DNA of 64,000 nucleotides from Micromonosporaceae bacterium KJ-029 (GCA_005402585.1 BIFP01000008.1:558001-622000), one strand, 5' to 3'. Counted from the stretch's first letter, positions 1-8,770 are shown. Notes: generated from the letters alone by a model not told the origin. Numbers and translations: made by a program.

Positions 1-788
1 CGTACACGTACTTCACCTGGCGGACCTCGCCCGCCGAGATGCGGGAGTACTGCGCGGAACTGGTGGCGGCGGCCGACCACATGCGGCCCAACTTCTGGCC
101 CAACACCCCGGACATCCTGCACTCCTCGTTGCAGCACGGCGGGCCGCCGATGTTCAAGATCCGGGCGGTGCTGGCCAGCCTGCTCTCCCCCTCCTGGGGC
201 ATGTACGCCGGCTACGAACTGTTCGAGCACGTGGCCCGTCCGGGCGCCGAGGAGTACCTGGACAACGAGAAGTACGAGCTGCGACCCCGGGACTGGGCCG
301 GCGCGCTGGCGCAGGGACGCTCCCTGGCGCCGTTCATCGGCGCCCTGAACCGGGTCCGCCGGGACAATCCGGCCCTGCACCGGCTGCGGAACCTGGTGTT
401 CCACGACATCGACAACCCGGCGCTGCTGTGCTGGTCCAAGCGCGACCCGGAGACCGGCAACACGGTGCTGGTGGTCTGCTCGTTCGACTCGCACACTGTG
501 CAGTGGGGCAACACCACGCTGGACATGCCGGCATTGGGCCTCGACTGGCACGACCGGTTCACCGTGCACGACGAGCTGACCGGCGCCAGCTACGACTGGG
601 GGCAGCACAACGCGGTCCGGCTCGACCCGTACCTGCAACCCGCGCACGTGTTCACCGTGCGCCGCCCGGGCGCGGTCGAGCCGCCCGCCGCCACCGTGCC
701 CATCGCCACCACCGCGCCCACCACTGCCGCCGCGCTCCGGGACGGTAACGCCTCCGCGACGAAGGACGACGCCCGATGGACCAGCTGA
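1..788 (+). CDS. glgE: Alpha-1,4-glucan:maltose-1-phosphate maltosyltransferase, C-terminal part
   Basis: Partial gene: the frame is open from the window edge and about 262 C-terminal residues are visible. GlgE is a GH13 enzyme that adds maltosyl units from maltose-1-phosphate to alpha-glucan chains. The first visible residues read [13 protein letters not shown], as in the end of the GlgE catalytic barrel. They are followed by a helix-rich stretch and a beta-sandwich C-terminal domain containing [15 protein letters not shown] and [18 protein letters not shown], both characteristic of GlgE. The last 30 or so residues are Ala/Thr/Pro-rich and look like a dispensable tail. The stop overlaps the first 13 bases of glgB, so the two are translationally coupled. 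This is the usual GlgE pathway arrangement in actinomycetes. Confidence 0.93.
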   Translation, partial: YTYFTWRTSPAEMREYCAELVAAADHMRPNFWPNTPDILHSSLQHGGPPMFKIRAVLASLLSPSWGMYAGYELFEHVARPGAEEYLDNEKYELRPRDWAGALAQGRSLAPFIGALNRVRRDNPALHRLRNLVFHDIDNPALLCWSKRDPETGNTVLVVCSFDSHTVQWGNTTLDMPALGLDWHDRFTVHDELTGASYDWGQHNAVRLDPYLQPAHVFTVRRPGAVEPPAATVPIATTAPTTAAALRDGNASATKDDARWTS

Positions 789-2878
789 TCTCCGGGGAGA
801 TCCACGACCCGCACGCCGTGCTCGGGGCGCACCCGGCCGGCGGGCGTACGGTGATCCGCACCATGCGCCGGGGCGCGGCCGAGGTGAACGTGCTGGCCGG
901 CGACAAACGGTATCCGACGACCCGGGTGCACGACGTCGGCGTGTTCGAGGCGTCCGTCCCCGGCGAGGTGCTCGACTACCGGATCGAACTGGACGGGCAG
1001 ACGCACGACGACCCGTACCGCTTCCCGCCGACTCTCGGCGAGCTGGACCTGCACCTGATCGGCGAGGGCCGGCACGAGCGGTTGTGGGAGGCGCTCGGCG
1101 CGCGGGTGCTCGACGGCGGGGTCGCGTTCGCGGTCTGGGCGCCGAACGCCCGGGGGGTACGGGTGGTCGGTGACTTCACCGGTTGGGCACCCGACGACGG
1201 CTGGCCGATGCGCTCGCTGGGCTCGACCGGCGTGTGGGAGATCTTCGTCCCCGGGGCGTCGGCTGGCGCCCGGTACAAGTACCGGGTTCTCGGCGCCGAC
1301 GGGCACTGGCGGGACAAGGCCGACCCCTTCGCCGCGTACGCGGAGGTGCCGCCGGCCACCGCCTCGGTGGTGCACCGCTCGACGTACGAGTGGACCGACG
1401 CGGACTGGCTGGCCCGCCGCGCGAAGCGGGCGCCACACCAGGAACCGATGAGCGTGTACGAGGTGCACCTGGGCTCGTGGCGGCCCGGCCTGGGCTACCG
1501 GGAGCTGGCCGAGCAACTGGTCGCGTACGTGGTCGAGTTGGGCTTCACCCACGTGGAGTTCCTGCCGGTGATGGAGCACCCGTTCGGCGGTTCCTGGGGT
1601 TACCAGGTGACCGGCTACTACGCCCCGACGTCGCGGTTCGGCGACCCGGACGACTTCCGACACCTGGTGGACCGGCTGCACGCCGCCGGGATCGGGGTGA
1701 TCCTGGACTGGGTGCCGGCGCACTTCCCGAAGGACGAATGGGCCCTGGCGCGCTTCGACGGCACCCCGCTGTACGAGCACCCCGACCCGCGCCGTGGCGA
1801 GCACCCCGACTGGGGCACGTACGTGTTCGACTTCGGCCGCCGCGAGGTGCGCAACTTCCTGGTCGCCAACGCGCTCTACTGGCTGTCGGAGTTCCACGTC
1901 GACGGGCTGCGGGTGGACGCGGTCGCCTCGATGCTCTACCTGGACTACTCCCGTCAGGAGGGGCAGTGGATTCCGAACGTCCACGGCGGCCGGGAGAACC
2001 TGGAGGCCATCGCGTTCCTCCAGGAGGTCAACGCGACGGTGTACAAGCAGCACGCCGGGGTGGTGATGATCGCCGAGGAGTCGACCGCCTGGCCCGGGGT
2101 GACCCGGTCGACCGGCGACGGCGGGTTGGGCTTCGGGTTCAAGTGGAACATGGGCTGGATGCACGACACCCTGCTCTACACCTCGAAGGACCCGATCTAC
2201 CGGCAGCACCACCACCATCAGCTCACCTTCTCCCTGGCGTACGCCTGGAGCGAGAACTACGTGCTGCCGATCAGCCACGACGAGGTGGTGCACGGCAAGG
2301 GCTCCCTGGTGGGCAAGATGCCCGGCGACCTGTGGCAGCGCCTGGCCAACGTGCGCGCGCTGCTGGCGTACATGTGGGCGCACCCGGGCAAGCAACTGCT
2401 GTTCATGGGCTGCGAGCTGGCCGACGACCGGGAGTGGAGCGAGGAGCGCGGCCTCGACTGGTACCTGCTGCACGACCCGGCGCGGGCCGGCGTGCAACGC
2501 CTCGTCGGCGACCTGAACCGGGCCTACCGGGCCACACCCGCCCTGTGGGCCCAGGACACCGCCCCGTCCGGGTTCCGCTGGATCGCCGGCGACGACATCG
2601 CCAACAACACCATCTCCTTCGTCCGGATCGCGCCCGACGGGACGATGCTGGTCTGCGTGGCCAACTTCTCCGCGCTGCCGCTGGAGGGCTACCGCATCGG
2701 CCTACCGGCCGGCGGCACCTGGACGGAGGTGCTCAACACCGACGCCCACGACTACGGCGGCTCCGGCGTGGGCAACCTCGGCACCGTGTACGCCGAGGAC
2801 GTGCCCTGGCACGGCCTGCCGGCCTCGGCGGCGCTCCGCGTCCCCCCACTAGGCGCCCTCTGGCTCCGCCCCGCCTGA
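776..2878 (+). CDS. glgB: 1,4-alpha-glucan branching enzyme
   Basis: This 700-residue protein forms alpha-1,6 branches in glycogen or related alpha-glucan, using the linear chains extended by GlgE. An N-terminal early-set/CBM48 module contains [19 protein letters not shown] (about 117-134). The GH13 barrel carries the expected regions: DWVPAHFP (region I, about 311), [10 protein letters not shown] with the nucleophile Asp near 381 (region II), IAEEST with the acid Glu near 434 (region III) and [10 protein letters not shown] (region IV). Length is close to the family norm of 700-740. The start ATG lies inside the end of glgE, which fixes it well. The gene is followed directly by short intergenic repeats. 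Confidence 0.97.
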   Translation: MDQLISGEIHDPHAVLGAHPAGGRTVIRTMRRGAAEVNVLAGDKRYPTTRVHDVGVFEASVPGEVLDYRIELDGQTHDDPYRFPPTLGELDLHLIGEGRHERLWEALGARVLDGGVAFAVWAPNARGVRVVGDFTGWAPDDGWPMRSLGSTGVWEIFVPGASAGARYKYRVLGADGHWRDKADPFAAYAEVPPATASVVHRSTYEWTDADWLARRAKRAPHQEPMSVYEVHLGSWRPGLGYRELAEQLVAYVVELGFTHVEFLPVMEHPFGGSWGYQVTGYYAPTSRFGDPDDFRHLVDRLHAAGIGVILDWVPAHFPKDEWALARFDGTPLYEHPDPRRGEHPDWGTYVFDFGRREVRNFLVANALYWLSEFHVDGLRVDAVASMLYLDYSRQEGQWIPNVHGGRENLEAIAFLQEVNATVYKQHAGVVMIAEESTAWPGVTRSTGDGGLGFGFKWNMGWMHDTLLYTSKDPIYRQHHHHQLTFSLAYAWSENYVLPISHDEVVHGKGSLVGKMPGDLWQRLANVRALLAYMWAHPGKQLLFMGCELADDREWSEERGLDWYLLHDPARAGVQRLVGDLNRAYRATPALWAQDTAPSGFRWIAGDDIANNTISFVRIAPDGTMLVCVANFSALPLEGYRIGLPAGGTWTEVLNTDAHDYGGSGVGNLGTVYAEDVPWHGLPASAALRVPPLGALWLRPA

Positions 2879-2930
2879 AAGGAAGGGCACCTTATTAACG
2901 CCTCCGGTAGAGGAAGGGCCCCCTATTAAC
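2879..2930. repeat. Two copies of a Micromonospora-type AGGAAGGGC intergenic repeat
   Basis: Two near-identical 21-base units lie immediately after glgB, starting at 2879 (AAGGAAGGGCACCTTATTAA then C) and at 2910 (GAGGAAGGGCCCCCTATTAA then C), 31 bases apart. They differ at a few positions only. Similar AGGAAGGGCCCCTTCTTAAC elements are scattered between genes in Micromonospora chromosomes, to my knowledge without assigned function. Their A/T-rich end stands out from the surrounding GC-rich DNA. Confidence 0.7.
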
Positions 2931-3227
2931 ATCGCGACGGGCCGCGCCTCGGCGCACCAAGATCTACGTGGTGGGCTCGGCGGTGGTGATCGGTGGAGCG
3001 TTGTCGGGCGGGGCGTCGCAAATCATCGGACCGTCGCGGGTGTGCACCCAGCCGTAGACGGGATGCGGTGCGACCAGCACGGCCAGACATTTTCATGTCT
3101 GGGTGACATCACGCTTACCAGGCATATAACAACCCACCGGGCCGGCAAGTAGATCACCGAGCGGTGAACCGCGAGCGTCTGCGTGTCCGTACCTCCGAGG
3201 ACAGGTGGACGACGAGGCGGAGGACTG
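2931..3227. other. Intergenic region with a small perfect hairpin
   Basis: No convincing gene. The stretch contains a perfect 8-bp inverted repeat CCAGACAT-TTTC-ATGTCTGG at 3083-3102, which could be an operator or a weak terminator. It is followed by a locally A/T-rich segment (around 3118-3130, GGCATATAACAAC) that may hold the promoter of the next gene. Nothing else was recognised. Confidence 0.4.
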
Positions 3228-3764
3228 ATGGCGAGCAGCGGGCGTACGGCCAGGGGCGGTAGGGGCGGGACCTCGCCGCGGCAGCGGAAGATCGCGGGTG
3301 TCGCGGCGATCGGGGTGACCCTGGGGGTGGCCTTCGCGGTGGCGACCGGGACCAGCCAGGCCGGCGAGAACTGCCAGGGTCTCGACACGGCAGTGGGCAA
3401 CAACCTTGCCTTCATCGCCGACCAACTGGTGAATCCGGACGCCCTCCCGGAGGCTCGGATCGCCAACCGCCAGGCGGTGATCGACCAGCTCGAACAGCGG
3501 CGTACGGTGGCCGGCTGCACCGGTGAGGTCGAAGTGCCGGACGCGGATCCGAACGCGGCGCTGAACGGCGGCGCGGCGGAGAACTGCGACGGCCTCGACG
3601 GCGCGGTCCGCAACAATCTCGCCTTCATCGACGGGCAGCGGCGGAATCCGGACGCGCTCTCCGAGGCGCGCATCGCCAACCGGCAGGCCGTCATCGACCT
3701 GCTCGAACAGCGGCGCACGCTGGCCGGCTGCACCGGCCAGGTCGCACTGACGGCGGGCGGCTGA
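3228..3764 (+). CDS. Predicted secreted protein with two 53-residue repeats
   Basis: Not a family I recognise. The protein has about 178 residues. The ATG at 3228 is chosen over an upstream GTG at 3183 because GGAGG sits four bases before it. A basic N-terminus (RQRK) precedes one hydrophobic segment (IAGVAAIGVTLGVAFAVATG, about residues 23-42), so it is probably secreted or anchored. The mature part is a tandem duplication: ENCQGLDTAVGNNLAFI and ENCDGLDGAVRNNLAFI each open a 53-residue unit ending AGCTG. Each unit has two Cys residues that could form one disulfide, and a conserved EARIANRQAVID core. A short linker separates the units. Function unknown; possibly a small extracellular binding module. 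Confidence 0.75.
   Translation: MASSGRTARGGRGGTSPRQRKIAGVAAIGVTLGVAFAVATGTSQAGENCQGLDTAVGNNLAFIADQLVNPDALPEARIANRQAVIDQLEQRRTVAGCTGEVEVPDADPNAALNGGAAENCDGLDGAVRNNLAFIDGQRRNPDALSEARIANRQAVIDLLEQRRTLAGCTGQVALTAGG
3366..3737 (+). repeat. Internal gene duplication (two 159-base units)
   Basis: Units 3366-3524 and 3579-3737 encode the two 53-residue repeats of the predicted secreted protein. They align without gaps, differ at roughly a quarter of residues and keep both Cys positions, so the duplication is old enough to have diverged while staying under selection. Confidence 0.8.
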
Positions 3765-3822
3765 CGACCCGAGCACGGCGGGCGGGGCCGCACCGATGGC
3801 TCCGCCCGCGCCGCGACACAGT

Positions 3823-3934
3823 CCAGATCAGGCCGACGTGGCGAGGCAGCCCAGATCAGGCCCGGGCGGCGAGACAGCCCAGACCAGGCCCGGGCGGCGA
3901 GACAGCTCAGACCAGGCCGGCGCCGCGCAGCAGC
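3823..3934. repeat. Four tandem 28-base units ending inside the App1 gene
   Basis: Units start at 3823, 3851, 3879 and 3907, each beginning (c/t)CAGA(t/c)CAGGCC and ending in AGC. The fourth unit overlaps the last 28 coding bases of the minus-strand App1-like gene, including its stop codon. The other three lie beyond the stop and look like copies of that gene end in which the stop triplet has become a sense triplet. The outermost unit is the most diverged. Confidence 0.75.
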
Positions 3935-4947
3935 GTCCAGAGGCCGGCGCCGTCGGGGGCCGAGAGCCACTTCTGCCCCACCGGCCCCTCGGTCGGGCGG
4001 CCGTGCGGGACGGGCAGGCTACCGGCGAGCACCGCCTGGGTGGGCGAGAGCCGGCGGATCGCCACGCCGGCCACGTTGTCCGGGTGGGCGGCGGCGAACT
4101 CGCGGTAGATCTCCTGGTCGTGCTGACCGTCGTCGCCGACGAGCAGCCAGCGTACGTCGGGGAACTCCTTGGCCAGCCGGGCCAGGGTGGCGCGCTTGTG
4201 CTCCCGGCCGCTGCGGAACCAGCGGTCGTGGGTGGGCCCCCAGTCGGTCAGCAGCAGCGGCCCGGCCGGGTAGAGGTGCCGGGACAGGAACCGCGTCAGC
4301 GTCGGGGCGACGTTCCACGCGCCGGTGGACAGGTAGAACACCGGAGCGCCGGGGTGGGCGGTGACCAGCCGCTCGTAGAGCACCGCCATGCCGGGCACCG
4401 CCGCCCGGGCGTGCTCGTCCAGGACGAAGGTGTTCCACGCGGCGAGCAGCGGACGGGGCAGTGCGGTGACCATGACCGTGTCGTCGATGTCGGAGAGGAT
4501 GCCGAAGCGGACCTCCGGATCCAGGATCCGCACCGGAGCCTCGACCGGCTCGGCGTCCGGCGTGCTGAGCCGCACCGAACCCCAGCCGGGCGGCAGGTCC
4601 GCCTCGACCAAGGTGTCGACGAAACCACTGCGGTCCGCCCGCGTCTCGTGGCTGACCCCGCCGGTCTCGATGGTCACCGTGACGTGTTTGGCCGGCAGGG
4701 TGGCGAAGCTGCGCCAACCACGGACCTTCTCCAGCCGGCCCCGCTCGCGCCGGTCGGGCCGCCCCAGCAGCACCCGGCACATCACCCGTACCCAACCGGG
4801 CGCACCATAACCGGTGTAGGCGATGATGTTGATCCGCCAGCCCGTCCGCCGCAGCCGCCGCTCGACCAGGTGGTGCACGGCGTCCTCGATCCGCGCGGCC
4901 CGGTGCAGGTTCGGTACGGCCAGTTGGCCTGCGGGGTTGGGTGACAC
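3907..4947 (-). CDS. App1-family (DUF2183) phosphatidate phosphatase-like protein
   Basis: About 346 residues. The core FGILSDIDDTVMVTALP is the HAD-like DxDxT motif of the APP1 catalytic domain, and VFYLSTGAWN, LLLTDWGPTH and WLLVGDDGQHDQEIYREF follow in the family order. In yeast, App1 dephosphorylates phosphatidic acid. Bacterial homologues are uncharacterised but likely act on a lipid or phosphate monoester. The N-terminal half (INIIAYTGYGAPGWVRV) matches the beta-sandwich that precedes the catalytic part in bacterial members. GTG at 4947 is preferred; another in-frame GTG at 4992 would add 15 residues. The end of the gene seeds a 28-base tandem repeat. Confidence 0.85.
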   Translation of the reverse strand: MSPNPAGQLAVPNLHRAARIEDAVHHLVERRLRRTGWRINIIAYTGYGAPGWVRVMCRVLLGRPDRRERGRLEKVRGWRSFATLPAKHVTVTIETGGVSHETRADRSGFVDTLVEADLPPGWGSVRLSTPDAEPVEAPVRILDPEVRFGILSDIDDTVMVTALPRPLLAAWNTFVLDEHARAAVPGMAVLYERLVTAHPGAPVFYLSTGAWNVAPTLTRFLSRHLYPAGPLLLTDWGPTHDRWFRSGREHKRATLARLAKEFPDVRWLLVGDDGQHDQEIYREFAAAHPDNVAGVAIRRLSPTQAVLAGSLPVPHGRPTEGPVGQKWLSAPDGAGLWTLLRGAGLV

Positions 4948-5150
4948 GGTGCAACCCTGCCACACAGGTGCGACCTCGGCCACGTGAGCCACGGCGGCGC
5001 CCCACCCAGCCCGCCCACGCCAGCTGCGCCGAAGCGTCCCGGGCGGGCGTCCAGCCGTGAAACACTCCGGTCGGGACGACGACGGGGGTTAGCGACTGGT
5101 GACATGCACGGTCTCCATGAGCGCTCAGGAGTTGGCTAGTGTGGCGGGGG

Positions 5151-5731
5151 GTGAATTTGGAGGAATGGGCAGCGGCGACCGGGATCTCGTATGCGACGCG
5201 CGTCGGCGTTGCGAGTCGGGGACGTTGCCTGTTCCTGCGTACCGGCTTGGTCGGCTCATCATGGTCGGTGAGCCGGTGACGGGCGCGGCGACGGATGCCG
5301 GTCAGGTTGTGGTGTATGCCCGGGTTTCGTCGGCTGGCCAGAAGGCGGACCTGGATCGGCAGGTCGCGCGGGTTGTTGTGTGGGCGACCGGCCGGCATCT
5401 CGCTGTGGATCGGGTGGTGACCGAGGTCGGGTCGGCGTTCGACGGGCACCGCAAAGAGTTTCTCGCTCTGCTGCGTGATCCGGCTGTGTCGACCGTCGTG
5501 GTGGAGCACCGGGGCCGGTTCGCTCGCTTCGGCGCCGAGTGGGTGGAGGCTGCGCTCGCGGCGCAGGGCCGCCGTGTGCTGGTCGTGGATCCGGCCGAGG
5601 TGGACGACGACCTGGTGCGTGATGTGACCGAGATCCTGACCTCGTTGTGTGCCCGCCGGTATGGCCGCCGCGGCGCCGCGGACCGTGCCCGACGTGCGGT
5701 AGAGGTGGCCACCGCGGGCGGCTCGGTGTGA
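5151..5731 (+). pseudogene. IS607 serine recombinase with a single-base frameshift in the DNA-binding domain
   Basis: The gene appears to begin at GTG 5151 (VNLEEWAAATGISYAT), the expected N-terminal MerR-like helix-turn-helix of IS607 transposases. The frame then breaks at about 5196-5201. Restoring one base there would join it to the +1 neighbouring frame, which continues SGTLPVPAYRLGRLIMVG and the resolvase domain VVVYARVSSAGQKADLDRQ with its catalytic Ser. The remainder of the small catalytic domain (LLRDPAVSTVVVEHRGR, ARRYGRRGAADRA) is intact to the stop at 5731. A product could still start at ATG 5261 but would lack DNA binding. Either the copy is inactive, or this is a sequencing error at a GC-rich site. 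Confidence 0.75.
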
Positions 5732-7116
5732 AGGCGGTTCAGGCGTACCGGTTCGCGTTGGACCTGACTCCGGGCCAGGAGCGGACGGCTTCCGCTCATG
5801 CCGGTGCCGTCCGGGTTGCTCACAACTGGGCGCTCGCGCGGGTGAAGGCGGTGATGGATCAGCGGGCCGCCGAACGTACCTACGGCATCGCCGACGCCGA
5901 TCTGACGCCCGCCATCGGGTGGTCGCTGCCGTCTCTGCGTAAGGCGTGGAACGCGGCCAAGGGTGAGGTGGCGCCGTGGTGGCGGGAATACTCGAAGGAG
6001 GCGTTCAACACCGGCTTGGACGCCCTCGCCCGAGCGTTGAGGAACTGGTCGGACTCCCGCACCGGCAGGCGGGCGGGGCGACCGGTCGGGTTCCCCCGGT
6101 TCAAGTCCCGGCGCCGCAGCACCCCGTCCGTGCGGTTCACCACCGGTGCCATCCGGGTCGAGGTGGACCGCAAGCACGTCGTGCTGCCTCGGCTTGGCCG
6201 GTTGAAGCTGCACGAGTCGGCGCGGAAGCTGGCCCGCCGCCTCGACAACGGCACCGGCCGGATCATGTCCGCCACCGTCCGACGGGATGCCGGCCGCTGG
6301 CATGTCGCGTTCTGTGTCGAGGTCGACCGCGCCGACCGCCGACCCGCCCGACCCGCGTCGGTGGTCGGTGTGGACGTCGGCGTCAGGCACCTGGCGGTGC
6401 TGTCGACCGGTGAGTTGGTGCCGAACCCGCGTCACCTCGATGCCGCGCAGCGACGGTTGCGTACCCTCGCCCGACGGATGTCGCGCCGCCAGGGCCCGGA
6501 CCGCCGTACCGGGCAGCGACCGTCGAACCGGTGGCGCGTCGCGCAAACCCAGCTCGGTCGGGCGCACGCCCGGGTGGCCCACCTGCGCCGCGATGGGCTG
6601 CACAAGCTCACCACCCGGCTGGCCCGCGAGCACGGCACCCTCGTGGTGGAAGACCTCAACGTGGCCGGGATGCTGCGCAACCGCAGGTTGGCCCGACACA
6701 TCGCCGACGCCGGGTTCGGCGAGCTTCGCCGGCAGTTGGCGTACAAGACGGAATGGAACGGCGGCCAACTCATCGTGGCCGACCGCTGGTACCCATCCTC
6801 GAAAACGTGCTCGGCCTGCGGTGCGGTGAAAACCAAGCTGGCCCTGACCGAGCGCACCTTCACCTGCACCATCTGCGGCCTGATCCTCGACCGGGACCTC
6901 AACGCCGCACGCAACCTCGCCGCCCTGGCCGCCCTGGCGGCTGAGGTGGACCCCGCCGGGAGTGGCCCGGTGGCAGGACGTGGAGCCGACCGTAAGACCC
7001 CGCTCGCGGGGCCGGTGGCCGTGAAACGTCAACCCGGCACCGCGACAACGGATCAGACCGGGACCGTCCCACCGCAAGGCGGGACTACCAACCATGTGCT
7101 CACCAAAGCACACTAA
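5728..7116 (+). CDS. tnpB: TnpB, RNA-guided RuvC-like nuclease of the IS607 element
   Basis: 462 residues from GTG 5728, whose last bases overlap the recombinase stop. TnpB proteins of this superfamily are omega/reRNA-guided DNA nucleases and ancestors of Cas12. All catalytic parts are present: RuvC-I Asp in VVGVDVGVRHLAV (about 216), RuvC-II Glu in LVVEDLNVAGM (about 308), RuvC-III Asp in LDRDLNAARNL (about 390) and a zinc ribbon CSAC...CTIC (about 361-383). The N-terminal VQAYRFALDLTPGQE is the usual wedge-domain start. An in-frame extension of about 60 residues after RuvC-III runs to the element end, and its DNA probably doubles as guide RNA scaffold. The nuclease looks functional although the partner recombinase does not. 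Confidence 0.93.
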   Translation: MKAVQAYRFALDLTPGQERTASAHAGAVRVAHNWALARVKAVMDQRAAERTYGIADADLTPAIGWSLPSLRKAWNAAKGEVAPWWREYSKEAFNTGLDALARALRNWSDSRTGRRAGRPVGFPRFKSRRRSTPSVRFTTGAIRVEVDRKHVVLPRLGRLKLHESARKLARRLDNGTGRIMSATVRRDAGRWHVAFCVEVDRADRRPARPASVVGVDVGVRHLAVLSTGELVPNPRHLDAAQRRLRTLARRMSRRQGPDRRTGQRPSNRWRVAQTQLGRAHARVAHLRRDGLHKLTTRLAREHGTLVVEDLNVAGMLRNRRLARHIADAGFGELRRQLAYKTEWNGGQLIVADRWYPSSKTCSACGAVKTKLALTERTFTCTICGLILDRDLNAARNLAALAALAAEVDPAGSGPVAGRGADRKTPLAGPVAVKRQPGTATTDQTGTVPPQGGTTNHVLTKAH

Positions 7117-7120
7117 AAGT
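6950..7120 (+). ncRNA. Candidate reRNA (omega RNA) scaffold at the tnpB 3' end
   Basis: In TnpB elements the guide RNA scaffold overlaps or follows the 3' end of tnpB and ends at the element's right end, with the guide read from flanking DNA. The last 170 bases here code for a low-complexity tail that is not part of the RuvC fold. They contain short complementary stretches such as GACCCCGCTCGCGGGGCC near 6997 and GTCCCACCGCAAGGCGGGAC near 7067, which could form stem-loops. Location by analogy only; ends uncertain. Confidence 0.35.
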
Positions 7121-7127
7121 AACGGCG

Positions 7128-8762
7128 ATGGTCGTGCCACAACCAGGACCAGGACGGCAGCGGCGCGGACGGTGGCGGCGTCCCCGGCTCGACCGGCCGG
7201 CGCTCGTCGCGCTGGTCCTTGGTGTCGCCGGGGTCGGCTACCGGCTGATCCTCACCTTGTACACGGTGCCGGCGTCCAACAGCGACGAGGCGACCTTCGG
7301 GCTGGCCGCGCTGCACATCGCGCAGGGCCGGGAACACCCGGTGTTCCTGTACGGCCAGCGCTACATGGGCATGCTGGAGTCCTACCTGGCCGCGCCCCTG
7401 ATCGCGGTGACCGGGCCGAGCTGGCCGGTGCTGCGGCTGCCGCTGCTCGCGCTCTACGCGCTGTTCCTCTGGCTGATCCACCGGCTGACCCGGCGGATCG
7501 GCTCACCGTGGTTCGCCACCGCGATCGTCGGGCTGTTGGCGCTGGGCTCCGAGCGGGTGATCCGGGACCAGGTGACGGCGGTCGGTGGCCGTCCGGAGGT
7601 CAAGGTCGCGGTGCTGGCGATGCTCCTGGTGGTGGTGGGACTGGCCCGAAGGACGGTACGGCACCGACGGCTGGCCGTCGGCGGCTTCGGGCTGCTGGCC
7701 GGGCTGGCCCTCTGGTCGGACTGGCTGATCGTGCCGTACCTGGCGGTGGCCGGGCTGGCGCTGCTCTGGGCGGCCCGCCGGGAGCTGCTCGGCTGGGCCG
7801 GGCTGCTGCTGGTCGCCGCGTTCGCCGTCGGGGTCGCCCCGATGATCCGCGACAACCTGGTGGCTCCGCCGGGGCAGGACTCGCTGTCGGTGCTGCGCAC
7901 GATCAGCAACGGGACCGGGGCGGCACCGCCGTGGTCCCAGCGGCTGGGTGGCGGGCTGCTGGAGGGGGTACCGCTGGCCGCCGGGCTCTGCCCGGTCGAC
8001 GGGTGCGCCCGCTGGCAGGAGTGGTTCGGTCTGCTCTACCCGGTGCTGCTGGCCGTCGCGGCGGTGCTCGCCGTGGTCGCGTACCGCCGGGGCACCGGGC
8101 GGCGCGACCGGGTCGGGCCGGTGGTGCACCTCGCGCTGCTCGCCGGTGCGGCGCTGACCCTGCTGGCGTACGTGCGCAGCCCGCTCGCCGCGACGGAGCC
8201 GCTGAGCAACGCCCGCTACCTGTCGGTGCTGCAACTGTCGCTGCCGGCGGTGCTCTGGCCGCTGTGGGTGGCGGCGGTGGCCGGCTGGCGTGGCACGGTC
8301 GGCGTGGTGGGCCGGCTGGTGGGCGCGCTCGCCACCGCCGTGCTGGCCGCCCTGGCGGTGGCCTCGTTGGTGATCACCGTGCTGTTCGCCACCGCCGGCG
8401 CGGCGCCGGGTTACACCGAGGAACGACAGTCCCGGGACCTGGCCGCCGCGGTCCGCGCCGCCGGGCTGCGCGAGGTGTACGGCGACTACTGGACGTGCAA
8501 CCGACTGATCTTCAACACCGCCGAGGAGGTGCTCTGCGGGGTGCTCGACGGCAACCTGCATCGCGGGCAGAACCGCTACCCGGCGTACTGGTGGCGGCTG
8601 GGCCGCGCGGAGCGGCCGGGGTACGTGCTGAAGGCCGGCACGGCGGCCGACCGGCGGCTGCGGGACCTGCTCGGTGACCACCTGGCCGACGCGGCGCTGA
8701 TCGCCGAGATCGGCGAGTACCGGGTTTACCACCCGCCGACGCCGGTACGGCCGTGGCGTTAG
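7128..8762 (+). CDS. Polytopic membrane protein, GT-C (ArnT/PMT-like) glycosyltransferase family
   Basis: 544 residues with about ten or more hydrophobic helices (for example around 27-47, 85-105, 125-145, 160-180, 185-215, 300-320). The first extracellular loop has VPASNSDEATFGLAALHIA and FLYGQRYMGMLESYLAAP. This is the typical loop of GT39-like proteins, where an acidic residue after the first helix binds the lipid-linked sugar donor. The C-terminal third is a soluble extracytoplasmic part (YGDYWTCNRLIFNTAEEV). Substrate unknown. The ATG at 7128 has no clear ribosome-binding site, and an IS607 element ends just upstream, so the native promoter and perhaps the first codons may have been replaced. 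Confidence 0.7.
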   Translation: MVVPQPGPGRQRRGRWRRPRLDRPALVALVLGVAGVGYRLILTLYTVPASNSDEATFGLAALHIAQGREHPVFLYGQRYMGMLESYLAAPLIAVTGPSWPVLRLPLLALYALFLWLIHRLTRRIGSPWFATAIVGLLALGSERVIRDQVTAVGGRPEVKVAVLAMLLVVVGLARRTVRHRRLAVGGFGLLAGLALWSDWLIVPYLAVAGLALLWAARRELLGWAGLLLVAAFAVGVAPMIRDNLVAPPGQDSLSVLRTISNGTGAAPPWSQRLGGGLLEGVPLAAGLCPVDGCARWQEWFGLLYPVLLAVAAVLAVVAYRRGTGRRDRVGPVVHLALLAGAALTLLAYVRSPLAATEPLSNARYLSVLQLSLPAVLWPLWVAAVAGWRGTVGVVGRLVGALATAVLAALAVASLVITVLFATAGAAPGYTEERQSRDLAAAVRAAGLREVYGDYWTCNRLIFNTAEEVLCGVLDGNLHRGQNRYPAYWWRLGRAERPGYVLKAGTAADRRLRDLLGDHLADAALIAEIGEYRVYHPPTPVRPWR

Positions 8763-8770
8763 ATTCAGCC

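Larger units (their letters stand above)
5090..7125 (+). mobile_element. IS607-family insertion sequence (recombinase + TnpB)
   Basis: The segment holds a serine recombinase reading frame followed, with a GTGA overlap, by a tnpB gene: the IS607 order. IS607 elements have no terminal inverted repeats and make no target duplication, so the ends given are approximate, set by the flanking genes. The element separates the divergent App1-like gene from the GT-C membrane gene whose first codon lies only 11 bases after the tnpB stop. Codon use is slightly less G/C-biased at third positions than in neighbours, consistent with acquisition. Confidence 0.85.

Noticed and set aside
590..2497. Long open frame on the minus strand opposite glgB
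   Set aside because: It mirrors a gene with clear GH13 motifs, is His/Arg/Val/Gly-rich as expected for an antisense shadow in GC-rich DNA, and has no family features.
5000..7200. Possible small prophage or integron at the serine recombinase
   Set aside because: Only the recombinase and TnpB are present, in the IS607 order; no phage, cassette or attachment structures are seen.
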